Positions 55,427-62,555 of a DNA stretch of 64,000 bases are shown here, piece by piece. The notes under the pieces were generated by a model, which had not been told where the DNA came from, did no database searches, and was given only the letters and a program-made list of their open reading frames with translations. This stretch comes from Caballeronia terrestris. GTDB lineage: Bacteria > Pseudomonadota > Gammaproteobacteria > Burkholderiales > Burkholderiaceae. A program made the position numbers and the translations under genes. Position 1 is the stretch's first letter, and each line of letters begins with the position of its first letter. The DNA lies in contig NZ_FCOL02000005.1 of the NCBI RefSeq assembly GCF_001544515.1, forward strand, positions 171,425-235,424. Reading direction: 5' to 3'.

Positions 55427-56365
55427 TCACGGCGTCACGCTGGTCTCAGGGCGGCGGCCAGCGAAGCTCGCGGCAAGGCTCGCAAGCACGATCTCCCCCA
55501 TCGCGGTGCGCGTCTGCACGGTCGCACTCGCACGATGCGGCTGCACGACGACGTTCTTCATCGTGAGCAATTCGGCCGGCACGTTGGGTTCGTCGACGAA
55601 GACGTCGAGGCCCGCGCCCGCGATGCGCTTTGCCGCGAGCGCCTGCACCAGGTCCGCTTCGTTCACGAGCTTGCCGCGCGCGACGTTGATCAGATAGCCG
55701 TCGGGGCCGAGGGCATCGAGAACCGTCGCATTGATGATCCCTTCAGCCTCATCCGCCGATGCGGCGAGCACCAGCGCGTCGCTCTGGCTCGCGAGGTCGT
55801 GAAGGCTCGCGACGAACGTGTACGGAACGCCGTCGATCGCCTTCAGGTCCGTGTAAGCGATCGGGCAGCCGAACGCGGTGGCACGCGTCGCGATGGCGCG
55901 CCCCACGCGGCCGAGACCCACGATGCCCACCTTCATGCCGCTGAACTTGCGGGCGAGCGGCAAGCCGGACTTGCCCCATTCGCCGCCGCGCACGTAGGCG
56001 TCGCCGACGCACAGGCCGCGGCAGGCGGAGATCAGCAGGCCGATGGCTAGATCGGCGACGTCGTCGGTGAGCACGCCCGGCGTCGTCGAAACGTGGATGC
56101 CGCGGGCGCGAGCATGGTCGAGGTCGACGGCATCGGTGCCGATCCCGTTCACCGCCACGATGCGCAATGCGGGCAGCGCGTCCATCAACTCGTTGCTGAT
56201 GCCCGTTGCGCCACCGGTCACGACGCCCTCGATATGGGCGCCGACTTCGCGCAGGAAACCGGCTTTGTCGGCGTGTTCGTAATAGCGGTGAACCGTATAG
56301 AGCGCGCTCAGTTGCTTGTCGAGCGAGGGGAGCACGGGGTTGATCAAGAGAACGTTGTACGGCAT
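55427..56365 (-). CDS. D-isomer-specific 2-hydroxyacid dehydrogenase (glyoxylate/hydroxypyruvate reductase-like)
   Basis: A 312-residue dehydrogenase with NAD(P) site VGIVGLGRVGRAIATRA, catalytic Arg in NVARGKLVNE, Glu in GLDVFVDEPNVP and His in VQPHRASATVQTR. The HRAS form is typical of the GhrB-like group. Divergent from a LysR gene (141 bases), and first of a unit with the MFS carrier and propeller gene. Confidence 0.9.
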   Translation of the reverse strand: MPYNVLLINPVLPSLDKQLSALYTVHRYYEHADKAGFLREVGAHIEGVVTGGATGISNELMDALPALRIVAVNGIGTDAVDLDHARARGIHVSTTPGVLTDDVADLAIGLLISACRGLCVGDAYVRGGEWGKSGLPLARKFSGMKVGIVGLGRVGRAIATRATAFGCPIAYTDLKAIDGVPYTFVASLHDLASQSDALVLAASADEAEGIINATVLDALGPDGYLINVARGKLVNEADLVQALAAKRIAGAGLDVFVDEPNVPAELLTMKNVVVQPHRASATVQTRTAMGEIVLASLAASFAGRRPETSVTP

Positions 56366-56506
56366 GCGGAATCCTTTTGCGGGCGGGCTGGCAGGATGAA
56401 GGGATGCTTGGAGCGACTTTCTTCCCGGATCGGTTGAAGACGAGTATAGGCAGGTGATCGATTAAGGTCTAAGCTATATTAAGCATCGATCAATCCACAA
56501 ATTGAC

Positions 56507-57508
56507 ATGATCGTCGAACTGAATCACCTTCGCTGTTTCGTCGCGGTCGCCGAGGAATTGCACTTCGGACGGGCCGCCGCGCGTCTGTTCATGACGCAGC
56601 CGCCGCTCAGCCGACAGATCCAGATCCTGGAACAGGCGCTCGATCTGATCCTCTTCGATCGCAACAGCCGCAGCGTCCGTTTGACGCCCGCCGGACGCGC
56701 GTACTACCACGACGCCGTGCGCGTCCTGCGGCTCGCCACCCAGGCCGCGGACTCAGCGCGCCGCGTCGCGCGCGGCGACGAAGGACAGGTGACATTGGGG
56801 TTCACGGCCGTGTCGGGCTATTACCTGATGCCGCAGTTGCTGTCCGCCGCGCGCAGGAATCTGCCGGGCGTCAAGGTCGTGTTGAAGGAGATGGTGTCGG
56901 TTCAGCAGGTCAAGGCGCTGGAGACAAGGGAGATCGACCTGGGCATCATGCGCGCGCAGTTCGCGACGAAAGGCCTCGCGTTCTGTCCGGTGGCGCGCGA
57001 GCCGCTCATGCTCGCGATGCTGGCGACGGACCCGCTTTCCAAACGGCGCAGAATCGCCGCGAAGGATCTGGATGGCGCGCCTTTCGTGATGTATTCGCCC
57101 GAGGGTGGCAGGTATTTCCACGACCGGATCGCCGGTCTGTTCGCGGCGGCGGGCGTGCAGGCGGACTACGTGCAGTTCATCGACCAGACGCACACGATCG
57201 TCGCGCTGGTGAGGGCTGGCATCGGCGTGGCGATCGTGCCGGCGTCGGCGAGGGAATTGTGTTTCAGCGATGTCGTGTTCCGCCCGCTGTGGGCTTCGAA
57301 CGCGTACGCGAACATCGATCTGGCGTGGAGCGAGGAACTGGACGACCCGGCTGTGGAGAACTTCCGGCGGTTTGCCGTCGATCACTTTGCGGCCGTCGCG
57401 ACGCGGGATTCAACTTCGGCTACAGCGCCTGAGCACCACGCTGCGCAGTCTCCGTCTGCATCTGCGTCAGATGCCGCAGCAACTTCGTCACCATCCAAAC
57501 GACGGTGA
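56507..57508 (+). CDS. LysR-family transcriptional regulator
   Basis: A 333-residue LysR protein of the CatR/BenM-like group (MIVELNHLRCFVAVAEELHFGRAAARL, QPPLSRQIQ; effector domain LGFTAVSGYYLMPQLL). The C-terminus carries a 30-residue Ala/Ser/Pro-rich tail absent from most relatives, which overlaps the 3' end of the convergent efflux gene by 89 bases. Divergent from the hydroxyacid dehydrogenase unit, its probable target. Confidence 0.88.
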   Translation: MIVELNHLRCFVAVAEELHFGRAAARLFMTQPPLSRQIQILEQALDLILFDRNSRSVRLTPAGRAYYHDAVRVLRLATQAADSARRVARGDEGQVTLGFTAVSGYYLMPQLLSAARRNLPGVKVVLKEMVSVQQVKALETREIDLGIMRAQFATKGLAFCPVAREPLMLAMLATDPLSKRRRIAAKDLDGAPFVMYSPEGGRYFHDRIAGLFAAAGVQADYVQFIDQTHTIVALVRAGIGVAIVPASARELCFSDVVFRPLWASNAYANIDLAWSEELDDPAVENFRRFAVDHFAAVATRDSTSATAPEHHAAQSPSASASDAAATSSPSKRR

Positions 57509-58682
57509 ACGCAAGAATCACGAAAAACGCAGCAAGCGGCGCCAGTATCTGAACGGATACGAAGCCTGCCAGCCCCATCATCAACGACGAGACCAGCAGC
57601 AACGCGCAGCCGAGAATCGCGCTTGTCAGCCCCGCGATATGCGGAAACAACGAGTTGCCCTTTGCCATCAGCGTCGGATACATCGCGCCTGCGCAGAAGC
57701 CCATGACGAGCACGGGCGTCGCGAGCGTCCAGACGCGCAGGCCGACCGCCAGCGCGAGCACGAGCATCACGATGGAACTCGCCGCCATCACGCGCGAGCA
57801 GATCAGGAGCCGCTGCTCGGCGGTCGGCAAGCGCGCCCCCTGCACGCGATTCGATATTCCGCCGAGGAAGTACATCATCCCGATGCCGAGCGCGAGGTAG
57901 CCGAAATAAGTCGGCGGCTTGTGCAGCGTGTTCTGCACCATGAACGGCCCGATGATGTTGAACACCAGCAGGATGCTGTAGCACAGGCCCTGCGCCAGGA
58001 AGCAGCTTTGAAACACCGGGCTCGACAGCACCTTGCCGGCGTTGGCGATCAGCGTGCGCGGCTCGAGACGCACGGGCTTGGGCAAGGTCTCGCGATACCG
58101 CCAGACGAGCGCCCACATCACGATCGAATAGATCAGCAGGAAGACGAGGCACGCCTGCCAGCCGAACCACGTCTGCAGATGCGCGCCGATCACGGGCGCG
58201 ATGATCGGCGCGAGTCCCCATGCAATCGCCATGTACGTGAACGCATGCAGGAGCGCGATGCCCTTGAACGAATCGGTGATGATGGCTTTTGCAAGCAGAT
58301 TCGTCGTCGCGATACCGAAGCCCTGCAAGGCACGCGCGAGAAGGAAGGTCTCAAGGTTCGGCGCGGCGAGCGACAGCAGGCAGCCGATCGTGAAGATCAC
58401 GAGCCCGAAGGCCAGCACGGGCTTTCTGCCGTAAGCATCGGCGATCGGCCCGAAGACGAGTTGGCCCAGCGCATACGCCGCCATGTAGCCGGAGACGCTC
58501 GATTGAATCGCCTGTGGCGAGGTCTCGAAGAAGCGCGCCATCGCGGGAAGCGCGGGCACGTAGATGTCGATGGCGAGTTGCCCGGCCGAGGCGAACAGGC
58601 AGACCAGGAACAGCAGGAAACGCTGCGAATTGGCGGCGCGCACGGGCGCGGCGACCGGGCGGTGAGGAGTGTTGTCGTTCAT
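57420..58682 (-). CDS. Bcr/CflA-family multidrug efflux MFS transporter
   Basis: A 420-residue 12-TM major facilitator of the DHA1 Bcr/CflA group: LAIDIYVPALPAM, GQLVFGPIADAYGRKPVL (motif A), ALQGFG, and a 12-helix hydrophobic pattern. Such pumps export drugs or amino-acid derivatives. No adjacent MarR or TetR regulator. The 3' end overlaps the convergent LysR gene. Confidence 0.9.
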   Translation of the reverse strand: MNDNTPHRPVAAPVRAANSQRFLLFLVCLFASAGQLAIDIYVPALPAMARFFETSPQAIQSSVSGYMAAYALGQLVFGPIADAYGRKPVLAFGLVIFTIGCLLSLAAPNLETFLLARALQGFGIATTNLLAKAIITDSFKGIALLHAFTYMAIAWGLAPIIAPVIGAHLQTWFGWQACLVFLLIYSIVMWALVWRYRETLPKPVRLEPRTLIANAGKVLSSPVFQSCFLAQGLCYSILLVFNIIGPFMVQNTLHKPPTYFGYLALGIGMMYFLGGISNRVQGARLPTAEQRLLICSRVMAASSIVMLVLALAVGLRVWTLATPVLVMGFCAGAMYPTLMAKGNSLFPHIAGLTSAILGCALLLVSSLMMGLAGFVSVQILAPLAAFFVILAFTVVWMVTKLLRHLTQMQTETAQRGAQAL

Positions 58683-58777
58683 TCAGGCGTCGAGGGCGAA
58701 TTGCAGCGACGCAGCGCATGTGCCGCGTCATCGACGCGTATTGTGCCTGCCGTCGGGCGAATCCGCGCGAGACGCCC

Positions 58778-59017
58778 TCAATCGGGTGAACCGCACTCGC
58801 TCATTTCATTCAGGTTTCGATAGCTCGAACGATTCGGACCGGCGATGCGCGTGGCACGGCTCCCCTCCGCCCTGATTACGTCGCCTGCGAGCCGCGCGAG
58901 GATTGCATCGGCCCACGCGTGCGGGTTCTGCTGCGTGATCTCGCCGACGCGCAGAAGCTTGGCGTAGGTGTCGTCGCTGATCGTGATTTGCGACACGAAA
59001 GTTTTGATGTGCCTCAC
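58778..59017 (-). CDS. Small hypothetical protein, possible DNA-binding helix protein
   Basis: A 79-residue protein with GTG start at 59017 and GGGGAG 4 bases before it. The N-terminal half (SQITISDDTYAKLLRVGEITQQNPHAWADAILARLAG) has a strand followed by two helices, like ribbon-helix-helix or antitoxin-type proteins; the C-terminal half is polar and Ser/Asn-rich. No toxin-like partner is adjacent. Assignment is by pattern only. Confidence 0.6.
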   Translation of the reverse strand: MRHIKTFVSQITISDDTYAKLLRVGEITQQNPHAWADAILARLAGDVIRAEGSRATRIAGPNRSSYRNLNEMSECGSPD

Positions 59018-59313
59018 GGTCTCCCCTGTTCTTTTGAGTAGGCGGCCTGCAGGAAATCGGGGGATAACCACGCAGGCCTGACCGCGAGAGCCGGTCAAGG
59101 AAACCCAGCGGCTGGTCGCCAGCATAAGGGGGGGCCCGCCGTGCTTCCGTACGGGGGACCACGCAGGGAGGCCTTGCAGACGTCGAATGGGGCTGACAAT
59201 TCATTCAGGCCGAGGCCAGCAGCACGCAGAGGCCGCTGGGATCGTTGTCGATCCCGATGCGGCTCGTTCGTCGTATCTACGGACCGATCGTGTCCCTCGA
59301 CCTGGAGCCCATC

Positions 59314-59931
59314 ATGCGCAAGCTCGTTGTTTCCGCTTTCATCAGTCTGGATGGCGTATTTCAAGCCCCTGGCGGGCCCGAAGAAGATCCCAGCGGCGAT
59401 TTTCGCCTCGGTGGCTGGATCGTTCCCTATGCGGACGAAGCCACCGGCCAACACTTGCAGGACCTGCTCTCTCAACCGTTCGAGCTGCTGCTGGGGCGTC
59501 GCACCTACGACATATTCGCGTCGTACTGGCCACACGTACCCGCCGATTCAGCCAATCGCAACATGGCCGATCAGTTCAACGGCGTACCCAAGCATGTAGT
59601 GACGTATCGGCCGGGTACCGTCGACTGGCAGAACAGTCATGCGCTGGAGGGCGATCCTGCCGACGCGATACGCGCGCTTCAACATCAGGACGGCGCCGAT
59701 CTGCTCACATTCGGCAGCGGCGACACGGTGCGCCAACTGCTCGCAGCCGGCTTGGTCGACGAGCTTCGGCTGCAGATTTTCCCCATCCTGCTTGGAAGCG
59801 GCAAGCGCTTGTTCGGCGACGACGCACTGGCGTCCGCCTTCACTCTGGCGCAGTCGACCACGACGCCTCGCGGCGTGCTGATCACCCGCTACCTGCGCAA
59901 CGGCGAGGTGCGCACAGGAACGTTCGACTAA
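59314..59931 (+). CDS. Dihydrofolate reductase-fold (RibD C-terminal-like) protein
   Basis: A 205-residue protein of the RibD/DHFR family: MRKLVVSAFISLDGVFQAPGG, LLGRRTYDIFASYW, LLTFGSGDTVRQLLAAGLVDELRLQIFPILLGSGKRLF. Members are uncharacterised reductases with a DHFR fold found widely in bacteria. ATG 59314 has GGAG 7 bases upstream; an in-frame ATG at 59245 is less likely. The 296 bases before it (59018-59313) show nothing else. Confidence 0.87.
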   Translation: MRKLVVSAFISLDGVFQAPGGPEEDPSGDFRLGGWIVPYADEATGQHLQDLLSQPFELLLGRRTYDIFASYWPHVPADSANRNMADQFNGVPKHVVTYRPGTVDWQNSHALEGDPADAIRALQHQDGADLLTFGSGDTVRQLLAAGLVDELRLQIFPILLGSGKRLFGDDALASAFTLAQSTTTPRGVLITRYLRNGEVRTGTFD

Positions 59932-60143
59932 GTCGATCAGGTCACTCGTTGACTTCAACGATGCCTTCCGCACGTACAGCCATTTTCAGGCGTCGTTTAA
60001 TTGCGAAGTAGCGGGTCGACCCCTTGGCTCGATCTCAAGGTGACTGAAGTCATACGCGCGACCGTGCTCCATCCTTCGGAGGCTGCGAGATTCATGCGCG
60101 CGGCAACCGTTTATCTCCATCACAACCCTGGGCCGATAGCGAC

Positions 60144-60977
60144 ATGCGTGTCATGGCGAGACGAAAGTTCATTGCACTGTCACTGGCCGCATGCGCAGTC
60201 GGCGTCATCGCGTATCGGGCTCGCAGGCACTACGATCCGGGCGGCATCGCCTACGGCAAGGGCCCCCGTCAGCGGCTCGACGTTTATGTGCCCGAGCCCC
60301 GCACGCGTACGGACTACCCCGTCGTCGTGTATTTTTACGGCGGAGCCTGGCAAAGCGGCCGTCGCTCGGAGTCGCGCGGCGTCGCAGAAGCGCTCGCTGC
60401 GCGAGGCATCGTCACGATCGCGGCGGACTATCGCGTCTATCCGGACGCCGTCTTCCCCGGCTTCCTCGACGACCCCGCCGCCGCCGTGCGCTGGACGCGC
60501 GATCACGTGCGCGAATTCGGCGGCGACCCCTCGCGCATCTTCGTGATGGGACATTCCTCCGGCGCGCATATGGTGGCGATGCTCGCGACAGACCCGCGCT
60601 ATCTGGCCGCGCACGGCATCTCGAACACTTCGCTCGCCGGGATGATCGGACTCGCGGGCCCGTATGCCGCGATCCCGACGAGCGACCCTCACATGGAAGA
60701 GATCTTCCCGCCGGCACTGCGCGATCGGGCGCTGCCCATTGCATTGGTCACCGGTCACGAACCGCCGATGTTGCTCGCCGCCGGCACGGCGGATACCGAC
60801 GTCGATCCGCATAACAGCGATCGTCTCGCCGACGCGCTGCGTGTGCATCACGACGTCGTCGAACTAAAAAAATATCCGGGGTACGGCCACGACACGATCG
60901 TCGAGTCGTTCTCGACGGCGCCGAACACGGCCTCACCGGTTCTGGCCGACGTCAGCGCCTTCATTCACGCGCATTGA
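60144..60977 (+). CDS. Alpha/beta-hydrolase (carboxylesterase-like)
   Basis: A 277-residue exported or membrane-anchored hydrolase; the N-terminal RRKFIALSLAACAVGVIAYRA is a hydrophobic signal or anchor. Oxyanion motif is YFYGGAWQSG, nucleophile Ser in VMGHSSGAHM, acid Asp near ADTDVDPHNSD, His in YPGYGHDT. It resembles BD-FAE-type esterases or lipases acting on small esters. Two start codons (60144, 60153) are close together. No operon partner. Confidence 0.88.
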   Translation: MRVMARRKFIALSLAACAVGVIAYRARRHYDPGGIAYGKGPRQRLDVYVPEPRTRTDYPVVVYFYGGAWQSGRRSESRGVAEALAARGIVTIAADYRVYPDAVFPGFLDDPAAAVRWTRDHVREFGGDPSRIFVMGHSSGAHMVAMLATDPRYLAAHGISNTSLAGMIGLAGPYAAIPTSDPHMEEIFPPALRDRALPIALVTGHEPPMLLAAGTADTDVDPHNSDRLADALRVHHDVVELKKYPGYGHDTIVESFSTAPNTASPVLADVSAFIHAH

Positions 60978-61331
60978 AGATGCGTTTTCGATGATCGACG
61001 CTGGATAGCGGGCTTTCGATTCATTGCCCCGGTGGTCGATCTGGAATGCGCCTTGCTCGTAGTGACATCCCGACGATGCAGAAGCACTTATGGCGGACCG
61101 GCGTAGTCCCGCGAAAGGCACCCTCTCGTTCACTTGCATAGCGCAACTTGCACGCAAAAGGCGTGACGACTTGGGACGCGGAAACATATCGAATCGAGTT
61201 CATCGTCTCGATTGGATGCCAGACTCCGCAACGGCGTCTGTCATCGAGCCGTGCGATGATCGCGCGGTAGCGACAACGTTGGAATTCCGAATCCTGGCGC
61301 GAGCGAACGCGCATCTAGTCAAAGGATCATC
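60978..61331. other. Gene-free stretch
   Basis: 354 bases with no credible coding frame and no clear repeat. It must hold the promoter of the SHOCT gene, whose AAGGATC ribosome binding site lies just before ATG 61332. Confidence 0.4.
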
Positions 61332-62165
61332 ATGCGAACACTCACCCCGTCTGGCCAGCGATTGATCGAAGAACTTGCCCAGCGACACGGGTTCAGCACG
61401 GAAGCCGTGACGAGCATGCTGGACTCCGTGATTCGCGGCAACGGCAGTATGGCCCAGTTCGATCACCCCGACTTCGGCGGCTCCGGCCAGTGGATGAGGG
61501 GCGGAATGACCATGGTCTCCGACATGTTTAACAGCCACCTGAAAGGCAGGGTCGAGGCGCTCTGCTCCGAGCTCTCCCGCCTGATCGCGAACGAGCCCGA
61601 CCTGGTTCGCAGCGGCAGCTTCCAGTCGCAGAGCCAGGGGACTCGGCAGCATGGAAACGACGGCGGCAGCAGCCAGCGGCAGACAGCAGCGGGACCGGTC
61701 GGACCGGCGAGTCTGTTTGTACCTGCCGCCCCCGGCACCTCCGGCGACTGGTGGCCCGCCGATCTCGGCTGGCCCAACAGCACCGGCGCGCAGAACGATG
61801 TCCGCTATGCCTTCTTCGCGCAGCCCAGGCGCCTGGCGATCGAAGTACACGGCAAGTCGACGGTCTACGATACGCTCGATCACCAGATCAGCGGCTTCTC
61901 ACAACAGCAGTCCCGCGGCGGGTCTCTCACCTTCACGAGCCAGCACGGCCTGGTTGCTGTCGCCAGCCTGCCCGTGGTCTCGGACGGTGGAATTCCCCAA
62001 CCGGCATCGTCACCGATACAGCAGGAGCCCGCCAGCACTCAGCCGGACGCCCGCGAGGCCGATGTGTTCGCCACCATCGAAAAACTCCATCAATTGCATG
62101 CGAAGGGGATTCTCAGCGAAGAGGAGTTCGTTGCCAAGAAGGCGGAGTTGCTGGGCCGTTTGTGA
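61332..62165 (+). CDS. SHOCT-domain protein of unknown function
   Basis: A 277-residue soluble protein ending in a SHOCT domain (residues 242-277: DVFATIEKLHQLHAKGILSEEEFVAKKAELL), a short helical oligomerisation module. The rest is unassigned: an N-terminal helical part (LIEELAQRHGFSTEAVTSML), a Gly/Met-rich stretch and a Ser/Gln-rich linker. No signal peptide. Stands alone; function unknown. Confidence 0.8.
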   Translation: MRTLTPSGQRLIEELAQRHGFSTEAVTSMLDSVIRGNGSMAQFDHPDFGGSGQWMRGGMTMVSDMFNSHLKGRVEALCSELSRLIANEPDLVRSGSFQSQSQGTRQHGNDGGSSQRQTAAGPVGPASLFVPAAPGTSGDWWPADLGWPNSTGAQNDVRYAFFAQPRRLAIEVHGKSTVYDTLDHQISGFSQQQSRGGSLTFTSQHGLVAVASLPVVSDGGIPQPASSPIQQEPASTQPDAREADVFATIEKLHQLHAKGILSEEEFVAKKAELLGRL

Positions 62166-62270
62166 GGGAGCCGCCTGTACGTTCGCGGACGGCTGGGTCA
62201 TGAGGGCGTTCCTTTCGGTATCGTCTCATGACCTCAAAACACAAGAAATCTGACAGGCTCGGCGGCTCCC
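62166..62270. repeat. Nested inverted repeats downstream of the SHOCT gene
   Basis: GGGAGCCGCC (62166-62175) and GGCGGCTCCC (62261-62270) are perfect 10-bp complements. Inside them GTCATGAG (62197-62204) and CTCATGAC (62225-62232) form a second perfect 8-bp pair. A transcript could fold into a long branched stem, as a small RNA or a structured 3' end. The remaining stretch to 62486 shows no certain gene. Confidence 0.55.
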
Positions 62271-62486
62271 AAGAGGCAGCGTGCTGAAACGTGCCGCCGG
62301 CGATCCGTAACTCGCGCATTCCACGCCAGGTCACTCTCGCCCCTTATGGCAAATCACAACGCCCGACTCCGCGTATTCGTCACACAAGGTTTCTAGCAGC
62401 GCGCCGGGGTCGAGCCATTCTTTTTTCTCTGCGCTGACATTGCTCGCGATGGTGTCTGCCAATCCTAATTGCCGCGTAAACGCGAA

Positions 62487-62519
62487 GAAGGGACGATCAG
62501 GTGCTTCGATCGTCCCTTC
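62487..62519. terminator. Strong hairpin downstream of the glycine-rich gene
   Basis: GAAGGGACGATC (62487-62498) and GATCGTCCCTTC (62508-62519) form a perfect 12-bp stem with a 9-base loop, 37 bases after the glycine-rich stop codon. No T-tract follows on either strand; a terminator or mRNA-end stabiliser is likely. Confidence 0.6.
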
Positions 62520-62555
62520 ATCCTCACTCGTCGACAGCGACGCTAGCTCGTCACA

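Noticed and set aside
57270..58823. A 517-codon plus-strand frame
   Set aside because: Antisense to the Bcr/CflA transporter; Arg/Gln-rich nonsense sequence.
62331..62555. Open frame continuing after the glycine-rich stop codon for 75 codons
   Set aside because: Only a TTG could start it (62462, 43 residues) and there is no ribosome binding site. The end looks protein-like but I cannot support a gene.
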